DNA of 64,000 nucleotides from Siderastrea siderea (GCA_964030785.1 OZ034979.1:40493484-40557483); one strand, 5' to 3'. Counted from the stretch's first letter, positions 1 through 12,143 are shown. Program-made: numbers and translations. The notes: generated by a model not told the origin, from the sequence alone.

Positions 1-122
1 ACTAGAGACAAGACCATCATAAAAAACCATTTCAATCTAGGTCAAGACGTTTTAATTTCTCTTTTTCTTGCTGTTCTGATTAGAAGTTAAAAAATTGACT
101 TGTGCTTGTATTTTATTCACAG

Positions 123-3110
123 GAGGCCTGGGAAACAGCTCGATCGTTTGTTGGAGGACTGGATCTGACAGTTCGTCTGCTCAAGTCTGATGACTTGGAA
201 GTGAGTTCGATCTCCTCGCTAAATGTCTTGTTCATGACTAAAAATTTCCACTAACACAGTCATCCAAAACCACGGAAAATGAAAACTCTTAAATCTGTTA
301 TCAACTAACTAGTTTCTCTGGTTGTGATCGTCAGGCTAGGGGCAGAAGAACAACGAATAGTATCCGACGATCCTTTGCCTCATGGAGTTCACGAAGATGG
401 CGAACCTAACTTGAAACACTTTTAAAGACGAACAAAGCCAAACAGGCTCTGTACACAGACGGGTGGTTCTTGCCAAGTTTTAGGCGTGTTTGCACTACTC
501 GAAAGAGTCACTGTATTTTTATACAGTATGTCACTAAACATCGTTCATTTGAAGTGTAAACTGCAAGGTTGGCACCGAGACAGAAGGACAGATTTATTAA
601 CCGTTATTTTAACTAGTACAACTGTTCTTCTTCAGTGCCTGTGCTAAACAGGTCTATTGCAATATTTTGCAGGTTCTTACCAGCGCGTGCGCAGTGATAT
701 CCATCGTGGCTTGTGATCGGGAGAACTTGGGAGTTATCACGGATTATGGCGTGGTCTCTCACTTGGCTCAACTGACGCATAAGGTAGGGCTGCTAATCGC
801 GGTACATTTGAGGATAAAAGTACGTTTTATGTACGAGCATTAACGGAGCCAAGGGTCAAAAATTGCCAGGCAACAGATCATGTAACCAATGCAGACTTGC
901 CTTGACCAACAAACCGGACGGGAGAACACATCATCTTCATGATTTGCTGCTGAGAAAATCATCACGTTTTTGCATTTGTCGTTTGTGCAAATCTAGTCTG
1001 TTTCTGGCGTTCAGGTAATAGAAAGCGGTGACGCAGGTAGGGGATAAACTATCTGAACGCTTAAACCAGGCAAGTGCAAGTCATATAAAATGTATGTATG
1101 TGACCTGGTGATGATTTCATTTAACGATGACCACCACTTCGTTGGATTTAAATCGTTTGAAGCATCGCAAAGAGGAGGTTACGTGGTTCTAGTCGGGTAT
1201 CTCTCGTCATGTTGTTTCCTTGTTATGTTACTTTATATTGTCTCTTTCCACCTAGGAGTATGAATGGGCACCGGTGCACTTTTGTGTACTGTTTAAAACA
1301 CCGAAAAAAGTGCTGGGGGTAGCCCTACGATGGATTGGCATTCCACTGAAAGGGCGGCGGGGGAGTAGTAATGCTTCTAATTGCTTCCTGTAACTGAAGA
1401 AATGGGGCCTTACGCTCCAACCGTATAGTCGCTGTGACTTGATTGTTACCTTGACTTGTGCCAACTTGATGGCTTTAAGAACTAAATGGCTGTCCGTGCC
1501 TTAACTACAAGCTAATTTAGTTCTGGGCATGTGGTCAAGTTCCTGCCAAATCAGTGTTTTGTGTCCTCTTGAGGCCTCAAGGCCTTTTTAAGGCTGTGGT
1601 TTCGACTAGGCTCTGACGTAAGCATACACTAAGAGCCAACACAAAAATTTAAAAGTTATGACAATGGAAAATAAGACCCATGCAATATAAAATAAATCTT
1701 CAAGGTTGTGCTTCGGTAGGTGATTAAAGGTGCTTTAGTAGTTTATTATACTGGAATTTGGCCAATCGAACTCAAGCCGGTTCTCATAAACTGAAGAGTC
1801 ACATTTTCGTGTTTATTGAGAATCACTTATAGTGGACCTTTTCTGCCATATAGACCGACATAGAACTGAGGCGACATCTGGCAGAAGCTATCGCCATGTG
1901 TAGCAAGTGGGGTAACAACGCCAAACGATTCTGCGACGAAGGAGCTGTTAAGCCAATGGTGGAGTACCTGGGGTCAAATGACATTAATGTACAGCGTTCG
2001 GCAATGCGGGCTCTTGAACAGCTTGGCAAGAGCCCTGAAAGTTGTATCATAATGCACCGTAGTGGAGTTGTCAAGGTAACTGTCTCCTGTAAACGTTTAA
2101 AATTGTCGTCATCGTGGCTATATTAGGGATCTTTAGAGCTGCGTCAACGACTTGGACGACAACGACGAGCGGATATGAGGTCAATGTCACTGCGCAAGCG
2201 CAGGTCTGGAAGTCATCGACATGCAACGACTTAGTCAGTGAGTTCAAGCTCCCGTAATGATTTTTTAAGATCTTCTTGCCAAATTTGCCACGTCACCATT
2301 CGTCGCCGTCGTCGTAGTCGTCATCTTAATTTCGTCGTTCCATATTTAAACATGACATTTGGCTTTCTGTCGTGATATCTGAACCATGCGATCCGAGCTA
2401 TTTTTCCTTGTCCTGTGGTTTTAAAGGACTGTTAAGTAATTATAGAAAAGGAACGGGAATTACTACTCAGTTGCACGATGGGCAATTTGAAACTCGTGGA
2501 GAAAAATACGGCTAGATACAGAAACAGATATAAGTGGTGTCGGGACCGAGTATGAGACAACTAATCAACTTGCGCAGGTCACTGACAAAATTCAAGTATA
2601 AACCGCAAAGTTGCTTTATTATATTTTATGCTCTAGAGACCAGTATAGGTACCTGTTTGTGAGCAAACGGCCGGCACACGGCATTAAAACGAACGAGAGA
2701 AATAAATAAAAAAATAAATAAAAATAAAAATTCAGGGTGATTCGCGATGAGAAAAGGACAAGGCACTCTACCCACAGTTCTCGTGTAAACGATACTTTTG
2801 CACAAGAACTTTGGTTACGTTTACACAAGAACTGTACGTACGTTTCTTTCTCCGGCGTTCTTTAACACCAGCCTAACAGCCATGCCGACGATTTCATTAC
2901 GTTTGCATAAATTGTATATTGATATCTATCTAACAGGCCTTATGTCAATCACTTCCTGTTTTGCAGCTGCTGTTGGAGATGGTTGGCTCGGATGATGCCG
3001 GGTTACAAGAGGCCGCAGCGGGATGCTTATTAAACATGAGACAGCTAGCAATGGCCAATGAACGAGCTAGACAACAGGAATCATTGAACAGTGACTCGGA
3101 CTCTAACTGA
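123..3110 (+). CDS. ODAD2: ODAD2/ARMC4-like armadillo-repeat protein, last four coding exons (partial)
   Basis: Four exons join in phase 0: 123-200, 673-783, 1854-2075 and 2967-3110 (TGA at the end). Each is bounded by AG acceptors and GT donors (gtgagt, gtaggg, gtaact). Together they encode about 184 residues of armadillo repeats: a segment with [17 protein letters not shown], then [15 protein letters not shown], then [18 protein letters not shown] and [18 protein letters not shown], ending with [20 protein letters not shown] and a Ser/Asp tail. This pattern matches the C-terminus of ARMC4/ODAD2, which docks outer dynein arms onto ciliary doublet microtubules. The gene starts upstream of the window. 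An AATAAA at 3371-3376 is a possible poly(A) signal. The family call is from recalled motif similarity; another ciliary armadillo protein is the alternative. Confidence 0.8.
1236..1440 (+). repeat. SINE 3'-domain fragment in ODAD2-like intron
   Basis: The stretch with 'atgggcaccgg', 'gctgggggtagccctacgat' and 'gggggagtagtaatgc' is a diverged copy of the distal part of the tRNA-derived SINE at 30884-31183. The tRNA-like head is not visible here. The open frame on the opposite strand is just this repeat. Confidence 0.6.
2775..2834. repeat. Short inverted repeat (hairpin or MITE remnant)
   Basis: CAGTTCTCGTGTAAACG at the left is mirrored by CGTTTACACAAGAACTG at the right, leaving a loop of about 26 bases. 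The CGTGTAAACGATACTT segment recurs inside the Harbinger-type element near 9283, so the hairpin is likely a transposon remnant. It lies in the last intron of the ODAD2-like gene. Confidence 0.55.
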
Positions 3111-3468
3111 GATTCTTTACATGCGGTAGAGGTTTTTTTCAAATCTCTTTCGCAGTCTTGGACTGGACGTGAATTATGTTCTATAAATATTAAACTTACT
3201 CTTCATTTTTACTGCTCTATCAGACTGCGTTTGAACACGGCTTGCATGCATTTGAAATGCCTTACCATGTCACCGGTTTCGCTCGCAGGCCACCGATCTC
3301 AAGATGACGACGCAAAATGCTCTCAAGTAGTGAAATGGTAATAATAGCAACGCATCAATCAATGAAATGCAATAAATTTCCGTGATACTTGCCACGTAGG
3401 CCCAAAGGCAATTTAAAAAAAGTTTGTGGGGATTTTTTATCATTTTATCAACAAATAAACTATTAACC
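3111..3468. other. 3' UTR and flank of the ODAD2-like gene
   Basis: No coding signal is seen. The interval holds AT-rich sequence with AATAAA at 3371-3376, and it ends at the target-site duplication of the downstream LINE. Confidence 0.5.
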
Positions 3469-3685
3469 ACTTAGAAAACTCAGACATGCGCACATGTTCA
3501 AACATAGACGGCAGCGTTTTTGAGTAGTCTGCCTTGCTAACTCTCCGCATCAAAACGTAATGGCTGAAAAATTAGGCGAATGCGATGGAACACCGCTTAT
3601 CATCTGAGGAAAGCGTGGCGAAAGACCTAGCAGCAGCAGTTCACCCGAAATCCCTTCAAATAAATCCGCGAAGACCACAGAGCTC

Positions 3686-4377
3686 ATGGCCGAACATACC
3701 GACTTGCCAAGTATCTGGATCGCGCTAAACAACATACAAAGAAACACTGACGAGCTTCTTAAGGAAAACAGAGCACTACGTAACCAATACGAAGAACTTC
3801 AGAAGTCGTTAGCATTTTATATTGCCAAAGTAGAAAGCTTGGAAACGGAGAACAAAGCGCTGAAGAAGGAGGTACGCAATGCAGAAGGAAAAATTGCTGA
3901 CCTAAGTGACGACCTAGATGTATTTAAAAACGACCTTGAGCTGCAATAAACCAAATAGACGACTTAGAGCAGTACACCAGAAAACACAATCTTGAAATTC
4001 ACGGCATTTCCGAGTCTTCGGAAGAAAACCTTCCCGAAAAAATCATCAAGCTTGGAAAAGTTCTCAACGTACATATCGCGGACAACGACATCGATATCTG
4101 CCACAGAGCGGCTACACGTAGATCTAGCGGCAATCCAAGGCCAATCATAGTACGCTTTAGGTCTTACAGGGCCAAAAGTGAACTGTACAAGGCCAGGAAT
4201 CACCTTAAGTCAGTAAGCTTAAGCAACTATTTCCATAATACTGACGCTGTTTATATTAATGAGAACTTAACAAACTACAGACGCGATCTGTTTGCTAAAG
4301 TCAGAAAATTTAAAAAGAACAACAACTGGCATAGCGCCTGGACCATGGATGGCAAAATTTTCATCAAAAAGTCTTAA
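3686..4377 (+). pseudogene. LINE ORF1 (coiled coil + L1-type RNA-binding domain), frameshifted
   Basis: The first 87 codons from ATG 3686 form an acidic coiled coil with repeated leucine/glutamate heptads (KVESLETENKALKKEV). The frame then breaks at about 3943-3949. It resumes one register over as QIDDLEQYTRKHNLEIHGI, followed by an L1 transposase-22-like domain with RPIIVRFRSYRAKSELYKAR, and ends with KIFIKKS and TAA at 4375-4377. In L1-type elements ORF1p trimerises through the coiled coil and coats the RNA. The break leaves no intact product. Confidence 0.82.
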
Positions 4378-4849
4378 AGTGATCAGGTAAAGAGAATATA
4401 TGAAGCCGAGGTTTTAAAAAATATCTGTTAAATCGCTACCTAAACGTTTTTTTCCACTTCCTCCTCGATATAATTTATGCTATGCGCTCCCTTTCACACC
4501 TCGCTTCCCTTTCGCTTCACTTATTATTCTATTCTAGCGGAGAGTTTTTTGTAGGAGGGTTTTGTTTCTTTTCATAGCAGTCTATGATATCTAACACCTG
4601 CACTGTTTCCCTTCTATATAATAAGCTGCTTTGCGGCTTAATTAGTGTTCCTATTATGTTAAGTGTTAGCGGCTATGTATCATTTGTACTTTCTACGATC
4701 TATATCCACCTAGTTCTTACTCTCCCTATTGTTAACAGGCGCACTATCGGCACAAAGGCATTTATCAAAAGGCTAAACGCTATCGTAATGTTGCAGAGTG
4801 TGATACACGAATTTGTGGTTAGGAAGAAATTCATTAATCTATTGGGTAT

Positions 4850-7800
4850 ATGGCCTTAAACACTGTTTCCTTTAACGCAAGAGGCCTAAACAAATCTATC
4901 AAAAGAAGAAAACTTTTCCGGTGGCTTCATCTCAGAAAATTTGACGTACAGCGTACAGCGATGCTAGCTTGGAGGCATTTTGGCGAGCAGAATGGGGTGG
5001 CGACATTTTATTCGCACACGGTTCAAAACACAGTAGAGGGGTTATAATTCTTTTCAGACCCTCGTCAAGTAAAGAGGTGCTAAATGTCACTGCAGATAAA
5101 AATGGCAGATTTCTGATTGTAAATACAATCGTTGATGAAGATGAATTTTGCCTCGTCAATATTTACGCTCCAAACGACCAGAACCAGCAAATTAATTTCT
5201 ATCAAAAGATAACCGATTCCATTCGTAAATGCCAAACCGACAATATCCTTATTGGTGGAGACTTTAACTGCCCGTTGTCAGCTTCGGATAAATTCGGAGG
5301 CAAAGACATTCAATTTAAAAAAAATGTAATTCACTCTGTTGAGGCACTTTGTAACAACTATGACCTAGTCGATTCCTGACGCGAACAACATCCACATGAA
5401 ATGCAGTTTACCTGGAGAAATAGCTCAGGGAAAATCAAATGTAGGCTAGATTTCTGGCTTATCTCGAAACGACTTTTAAGCCGCGTTACGAAAACCGACA
5501 TTTGCGCTTACTATGATGAGGCGGTACGCACCTATCGGAAGGCTTAACAGGATTGGCTGAGAAGACAAAAGAACAAACAATAAAACAATGACCCTAGCCC
5601 TTAAAACAATAGAGGTGCGTGATATAGGAAGCCAATAAAATTACAGGTTCCGAAGAGGTGCGTGGCTTATGACTATGATTCAGATCATTCCCCTGTCACC
5701 ATCTCGATTAAACCAGAAGATATACAAGAAAAAAGAGGTCCAGGCTATTGGAAGTTTAATAATTCACTTTTGGAAGATGAGGAATTTGTTACAAAAATGA
5801 GTTTCATTATCAAGCATGCAGCCGAGAAACACAAGGATATTGCTGACAAAAGGCTCTACTGGGAAATGTTAAAAATGGAGATTAGGATGTTTGCAATCCG
5901 TTTCGCTAAAAGGAAAGCATACACGGAAAGAAATATTGAACTGGACCTTCTTCAAAAGTTAGCGAAATGAATTTGCGTATTGATGCAACTCCAGAAAACA
6001 GTTCCCTCGTAAACGAGGCTAGGAAATTTAAAATTGAACTAGATGAAATTGCCGTGCAAAGAACTAAAGGATCCATTATTCGGACTGGAGCTAGATGGTA
6101 CGAATTGGAGGAAAAATGTAATAAATACTTTTTTAGCTTAGAAAAAAGAAGTTATGAAAAAAGACATATGACAAAATTGAAGACACCTGAGGGTATCACT
6201 GCAGAGGATCCAAAGGTTATACTGTTATGAAAAATTTTTACAGCCAGCTTTACACCTCTCAAAACCAGCCATCAGCTGAACGGTTCTCCAACTTCTCTGA
6301 TTATGAATCCTTACCGAAACTAGACAACGAAAATCAAAACCTTTGCGAAGGTCCGATAACTGCAGAAGAATGCCTTGCCGAGCTCAAGACCTTTCAACGT
6401 AATAAGACTCCGGGCAGGGATGGTTTAACTGCAGAATTCTATCTCTGTTTTTGGAACGACATCTCTGGCCCTTTGATTGGCTGCCTCAATCATGGTGCCC
6501 TACTAGGAGAGCTTTCTATCTCTCAGAGGCAAGGAATCATCTCCTTGATCCCAAAAAAGAAAAAAGACCCCCCACTGCTTAAAAACTGGCGCCCTATCTC
6601 TCTTTTAAATACAGACTATAAATTGGCAACCAAATGCATCGCAACGCGGTTAGAGAAGGTACTTCCTCATCTGATCGAAAGTGATCAAACTGGCTACATC
6701 AAAGGTAGATTCATCGGCGAGAACATCCGCCTAATTTCAGATATAATTGAACAACATGGAAATAAGGAGGGAATGATACTCTTCCTAGACTTTGAAAAGG
6801 CCTTTGACTCGTTAGAATGGGGTTATCTTTTTAAAGTGCTTGACATTATGAACTTTGGTCCAAGTTTCCTCAACTGGATTCATACCTTTTACTCTAATAT
6901 TTTTAGTTGTCTCGTTAATAATGGCTACTCGTCAGAATTTTTTTCTTTACAAAGAGGTGTAAGACAGGGGTGTCCTCTTTCAGGATTGCTCTTTGTTCTC
7001 GCTGTAGAACCTCTCGCCCACCAAATACGAATCAATGAATCAATAAAATGTCTTGAAAATCGAAATAAGATCACTAAACTCAGCTTGTACGCCGATGACA
7101 CCACCGCTTTCATTCGCGACGACTCATCTGCGGCGTCCTTATTCACTCTTCTTGATCAATTTGCCGACCTTTCTGGCTCAAAAATTAATAAGTCGAAAAC
7201 CGGGGTTTGTGGCTTGGTTCTTGTAAGAGTAGATTAAGCAAAGACGAACCGTTTGGTATTTCGTGGCCGAAACGATACGTTACTGTTCTTGGAATTGCGT
7301 TCCCTTATAACGTTCACGTTGGGAACAAAATAAATTTTGACGAGCAGCTCGCTAAACTTAAAAATGTCTTAAATATCTGGTCAAGCAGACATTTAACGAT
7401 CTTAGGCAGGATAGCCATTGTCAAAAATCTAGCACTCGCAAACTTGTTTATAGCTGTTCTGTTTTAAACGTTCCCGCCGAATTTGTAAAAGAAGTCAACA
7501 GCAGTATCTTCTCCTTCATTTGGAACTTCAAACCAGATAAAATCAAAAGAAAAACGCTGATTGGCCCAATATGCAAAGGCGGTCTTAACATGGTTATTTT
7601 TTCTGACGTTGTCAAGTCGCCTATGACCGCCTGGGTTAATCGTTATTGCAAAGCAACTGACAGCCACTGGGGTGCCCTCCTTGATTCCATGTTAGGTAAG
7701 GTCGGAGGAGCTTTCTTATTTCAATGTAATTACGACCTAAAATTCCTTGACATTAAAAATCTTTCTGCTTTTTACAAAAATGTTTTGGCAGTTTGGCAAG

Positions 7801-8495
7801 AACTCAATTCCAAAGACCCCCTTAACGCAAATGAATTTAAACAAGAAATCATATGGAACAATCGTTCCATAAGGATTAATGGAAAGACAATTTATTATAA
7901 AACATAGGTTAATAAAGGCATTTTGAGAATTAGTGACCTCCTTGATACCGATGGCCATTTCCTTTCATTCAAAATTTTTAAATGCAAATTCGGCGTTCGC
8001 TGTACTTTCCTTGATTATGCTGGTGTTCTTGCAGCAATTCCAAAAGCTTGGAAGAACGAAATCGTAGGCAATATTGCAAAGGGTGATGGCGAACCCTTGA
8101 AGACTCTTTCCAATGGCCATGCCATCTCCTCTACTAGAAAAGCCCTTTTAATGTTTGCAGAAAGGTCCTTCTCTCCTCCCATCGTCGAAATCAATCTTAA
8201 AAAACAAGTTCCAAATGTAAAGGCTGTGTACGAACTTCCTTTCAAAGTCACCGTTAAAAATAAATTGAGAAGCTTTCAGTTTAAACTCATACATAACATC
8301 ATTCCCACCAATCTCTCTCTCTGTAAAATGAGCATAAAAAGATTCTCCAAGATGCGATCGCTGCCTTTTCCAAAATGAAACACTTGTCCACATGTTTTGT
8401 GAGTGCCCTGATGTTAAAATCTTCTGGAAAGACGTTATCATGTGGTGGAATACTAAGCGTCCGGACAACATCAATTCTAATTCCATCCAATCCTA
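4850..8495 (+). pseudogene. LINE ORF2 (APE endonuclease + reverse transcriptase), multiply disrupted
   Basis: The endonuclease begins ALNTVSFNARGLN. It shows VNIYAPND and GGDFNCPL and should end in SDHSP, which is now preceded by a 154-bp insertion (5518-5671). A TGA at 5377-5379 sits where a tryptophan codon is expected (DLVDS-stop-REQ). The reverse transcriptase follows, with NWRPISLLNTDYKL, FLDFEKAFDS, QRGVRQGCPLSG and the catalytic YADD at 7088-7099. Further frameshifts fall near 4950, 5970, 6230, 7220, 7465, 7905 and 8380. A zinc-knuckle-like tail (ETLVHMFCECPD) is readable near 8385-8420. ORF2p nicks target DNA and copies the element RNA; this copy cannot. Confidence 0.85.
5510..5679. 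mobile_element. 154-bp insertion with 8-bp direct repeats inside LINE ORF2
   Basis: ACTATGAT is present at 5510-5517 and 5672-5679. Removing 5518-5671 plus one repeat restores an open CAYYDSDHSP reading across the endonuclease SDH motif. The 8-bp duplication is typical of hAT-superfamily insertions. No clear terminal inverted repeats were seen, so the superfamily is uncertain. Confidence 0.65.
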
Positions 8496-9230
8496 ATTCC
8501 ATCGAATATGTGTACCTGTTCTACATTATATAGTATTAGTTTTGCGTAAATGTCGTTGTTTGTAACCCGTAGTACAACGTTAAGTGATCATATGTAACAT
8601 TATTTTATTGTAACTGTATATTTAGATGTTGTAATATACGGTTGCATTGTCAATGAACAGTAAGGTGTAGTGTAAGCCTGTAGTATAAGCATTGTAATGT
8701 TAGCAATTTAATTGTTTAGTGTTTAAGTACTATATGTAATCTGTACTGTGGTTGATTGTTAATAAAGTAAAAAAATAATAATAATAAATTTAAAAAAGAC
8801 TTAGAAAACTCAGAAATTACTCAGTGTTGTTTGCCAGCTTTATGAGTTGTATGGTGCTTCCCGGGTCAGCGGATCCGCTGCCCCGAGAGTTCGACGGCAT
8901 TGAGGACAACGGGACATCGAAGTAATCACACACCCTTTTTACAGGGTGGCCATTGACAACACGAGGGCAGTCCTTGGAACTTTGGGTGGGGTGCTCCGTT
9001 TGGAGCCGGAAACTCGACTCACTCCAAATAGTATGATATGTCTATTCTCCATTTCAGATCATACTCCTAAAATCTTTCTTCTTCAGACCAAAAGGGCAAA
9101 AAACCTATCAGTACCCCATGCACTAAAATTAGGCAAAATATACCCTATATTATACCAAAATGGTCAAAATCTATCCCCGCAAAATTGTTCCTCAAAACCA
9201 TACCCATGATATACGGCACTGAGCACAGAC

Positions 9231-9912
9231 TTAAGGGTCCTTTACACGAGCGAAAAAAATGGAACGGCTCGAAAGAATTCTTACGTGTAAACGATACTTG
9301 GCCCGTGCCAGTTTTACCCGTTCCATTCCAAAAAGTGTCCATAGGCGCCTATGGTCCTTTTTCGAAACGGAACGGATAAAAATCGGTTCCTTACCCACTT
9401 TTACTTTCCTTTCCAACGTGTAAACGCTCGCCCTCTTTTCGGAATCGATTTGCGTCTTTTCTCGTGAGCCTGTGGTCCCTCTAGGTCAGCTGTTTACTGT
9501 AAAACGCATGCGTTTACGCCCTGCATGTTCGCGGCAATATGGTGGGGGAAACGAAGGAAGCTGCATCGCGAAAGGTTGCACAAAACGCGGCAGAACTTTG
9601 GAAAGATGGTGACGTCGAGATACTGCTTGAGATATTTAGCGAAGAAACGATTCAGCATTTGCTGGATAAAGCGAAGGCACTAAAAGACAAAAACGCGGAC
9701 TGATCTCAGCAGTTTCACATCTCTGGCACTATCGGTTCCGGTCTCGAAAAACAACGTGTAAACGGTGTTTACCCGTTCTGCCATTCTCCAAGGACCGTGC
9801 CTTTCTTTTATCCGTTCGCTTAAGAAACTTGCGCGTGTAAACGGTCAAATTTTGTTGTGTTTGTCCCCCATCCGACCCGTTCCCCCTCTTTTGACATGTC
9901 AACGGGCCTTTA
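9231..9912. mobile_element. Non-autonomous PIF/Harbinger-type element with TTA duplication
   Basis: The element runs 9234-9909. Its imperfect terminal inverted repeats are AGGGTCCTTTACACG at the left and, on the opposite strand at the right, AGGCCCGTTGACATG. TTA flanks it on both sides (9231-9233 and 9910-9912), the 3-bp TWA target typical of PIF/Harbinger. Internally, CGTGTAAACG-like motifs recur. It contains a relic of a Myb/SANT-like exon, in keeping with the accessory DNA-binding ORF of Harbinger elements. Confidence 0.65.
9539..9703 (+). pseudogene. Myb/SANT-like DNA-binding fragment within Harbinger-type element
   Basis: An open stretch of 54 codons starts at ATG 9539 and stops at 9701-9703. 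It includes AAELWKDGDVEILLEIFSEE and IQHLLDKAKALKDKN. The W-x(3)-D/E-x(3)-LLEI spacing followed by a second helix resembles the first two helices of Myb/SANT-like domains in Harbinger accessory proteins and trihelix factors. The third helix is missing, so it is probably a truncated first exon left inside a non-autonomous copy. Confidence 0.5.
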
Positions 9913-10380
9913 GTCTCACCCCATCCGGGATTAATAGGGATTTTGCTTGAGACACGGCGATAGAACGCAAGCAGTCTTTTCGTGTAGCTCGGTAGCATAT
10001 TTTTCAGTAGCTGGTCGTGTCGTCTTGTATCATTTTTCTGATAATATTGATTTTAAACCTCCTTTTCCGGGCTTTGAAATGGATAGAAAATAACAATGAT
10101 TCCTGGTTTCACGAACCCTTGGTCTCATTCCTTGGCAGGTTAAAGAAAGTTGTAATCACGTGATAACAATTTAGTTGACCACTGATCTTCCAGTCGACAC
10201 AGCGGCAAAATGAGTGCGCGTGCGCTAACTCGTTCCCGCCATTTTCGCGGGCGGGCGCAAGCAGAGAGACTGGATTCAAGAGAAACCATTCGGGAGAAAA
10301 TGGTGGCAATTCAAAAATTCCCGTCATATGTTTTCATTTCGCGGAGATAAGGCCGTCGCCAAACAGATAAGGTTTTCACC

Positions 10381-10481
10381 ATGAAGACACTTCCTAGAGA
10401 GACTCTTCTTCCACATATCTTTTTTAGCAAACTAATTGTCTTCGCCACCATAGTAAATTTTTCGCTCGAAGTCAATGGCTC
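10381..10481 (+). CDS. Candidate first exon encoding a signal peptide (orphan)
   Basis: ATG at 10381 lies in a good translation context (TCACCATGA) and opens 33 codons that end at a strong donor (GTAAGT at 10482). The peptide has a basic N-terminus (MKTLPRE), a hydrophobic core (IFFSKLIVFATIVNF) and a polar, small-residue end (EVNGS), as expected for a secretory signal. Upstream sequence (10200-10300) is GC-rich with CpGs, as at a promoter. No convincing downstream exon was found before the next gene at 12911. It may be the remains of a lost gene, the start of one whose exons I cannot recognise, or chance. Confidence 0.35.
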
Positions 10482-11980
10482 GTAAGTGAAACATGAATTG
10501 TGTCAGATAACCTTTTACTTTTGCCGTAGCAGTGCTAGCTTTCGCCTTTTCTAAAGGTAAATTACGTAGCTGTTGTTTGAGGGCTAAAACGCAGGATAAG
10601 TCCGTTTGCAAGAAAAAGATGATTGAAAAAGCTGGTAGTCAAAATTAAATCCAAAGAAAAACTCGCCTGAAATTCAGGCTAGAAAGCGAAAACAACATGC
10701 GGACCGCTGAGGAAACGACATTTTTGCTTGCTTTATTCATCACGAAGTATAAAAGTGATTCTGATTTATACGTCTTTCTAAGGTGCCTAATTAACTTGAA
10801 TTGGTATGATAGCTGCAGGAATAAAATTCTGAAACCTTTAGGCAGTTATTGGGATGTCTTATTTTTTCCTAGGCTCAGTTTCCATGCTAAACAAGGTGTC
10901 CTTAGTCACAACTCAAACTTGCAATCAATCGACTTTTTACAGACAGAGAGCAAAGAGAGGAAAGTTTGTTATTTTAAGAAGCTTTATTATAAAGCAATAA
11001 AAGCGAGAACTACTCTAGAATCACCGAACAGAAAAGGTTTATATAATTGGCGAAGTTGAAATAATTAAATAAATGTGCAAAATATAATCTTCGATCACGG
11101 CGTTCTGGCATCACACCGCAGCACTGGAAGAGTTTATCCCCGGCTACAAATCTATAAATTTAAATTTAAATGATTTTGGAAATAAATTCCTTGCAAAAAG
11201 AAAGAAACTATAATCGCTCATGATTCTAAGAGCGAAAGCATGCTGAAGGTTTATTTCATACAAGCCGAAAATAAGGCGATTAAAAAAATTGTGATCCATG
11301 CAGCTGTTTATAACTGATGCGTGACAATCTTTCTTTCTTGGCAAGCGCTCGTAACACAATCTTCCTTGTATCGGTGCTAAAGTAACCTCAACTTGAATTT
11401 GCCAGATCATCTCAAAACGGCGAAAGGTCTTGATGGAACTGGCTGTTTTCGCAGCGCTCGTGATCGTAAACAAGTTTTAGGAAGACGAGCAACTGTTGTT
11501 GTTTTTCCGAATTTGATTTTAGTGCGGTCCATTGGAAGTTGAGCAGCCCGAGTGAACTCTTCTGATACATTAAAGGAATAATCTATGGAGACACAATAGA
11601 GTTTTAGTCTCGGTCTTCTCTCTCTTCATGCATTTTTATCAACGCGCTGCATCCAACACAAGCCACACAATAAGCTTAATCAAACACTCGCGGCTCCGAA
11701 CTAATGATGAACTAAACTTTTGTTGCAAGCACCAAACCCTTAATGCAAAGTACAACAAGTCTCAAACCCTTTCAGCAAAACCAACCTCACCTCACTGACT
11801 CTTGCTTTCTGGTTACGAACTACACAAAACTGGAGCTTTCTCTGTTATAACAGCTTTCTGGTCATAACCGGAAACAAGAAAATGACCGGAAGCCCGCGAA
11901 AAAGCCGATCATGCGCACTCATTTTGCCGCTGTGTCCTTCCAGTCAACAATGTTGAAGCTGTATAACGTTACAAGTGTCA
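10482..11980. other. Intergenic stretch with no recognised gene
   Basis: An open frame of 120 codons at 10697-11059 has no recognisable motif and a composition like non-coding AT-rich DNA. No inverted-repeat termini or tRNA-like sequences were recognised. Confidence 0.4.
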
Positions 11981-12143
11981 TACCCTGGGTACCAGAGGTT
12001 TTTTTCTCGTTAGCGTCGGGCGAAATCGTCCGAAGGCCGACGCAACGAGCTTGCCGCGAGAAAAGAAAACTTTTCGCGACAGTCACAATAGAGAACACAA
12101 ACAACCGGAAACCGCCCAAGAAAAGCTTTTCGTACCCAGAGTA
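11981..12143. mobile_element. Short MITE with TACCCTGGGTACCAGA-type ends
   Basis: The left end TACCCTGGGTACCAGAGG is answered at the right by the inverted form of TACTCTGGGTACGAAAAG, with partial identity. The interior is CpG-rich (cgtcgggcgaaatcgtccg). The length and layout fit a small non-autonomous DNA transposon. Confidence 0.5.

Larger units (their letters stand above)
3469..8814 (+). mobile_element. Full-length L1/Tx1-type LINE with 16-bp target-site duplication
   Basis: ACTTAGAAAACTCAGA occurs at 3469-3484 and again at 8799-8814. It brackets a 5.3-kb element (3485-8798) with ORF1, ORF2 (endonuclease plus reverse transcriptase) and an A/T-rich tail of ATA/AAT units. The flanking repeat, the intact 5' side and the tail show one complete target-primed insertion. 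Both ORFs now carry frameshifts, a TGG-to-TGA nonsense change and a later 154-bp insertion, so the copy is dead. The protein motifs place it in the L1 group, probably Tx1-like; the exact clade is inference. Confidence 0.9.

Noticed and set aside
10697..11059. 120-codon open frame after the orphan signal-peptide exon
   Set aside because: No motif and no acceptor placing it in phase with the exon at 10381-10481.
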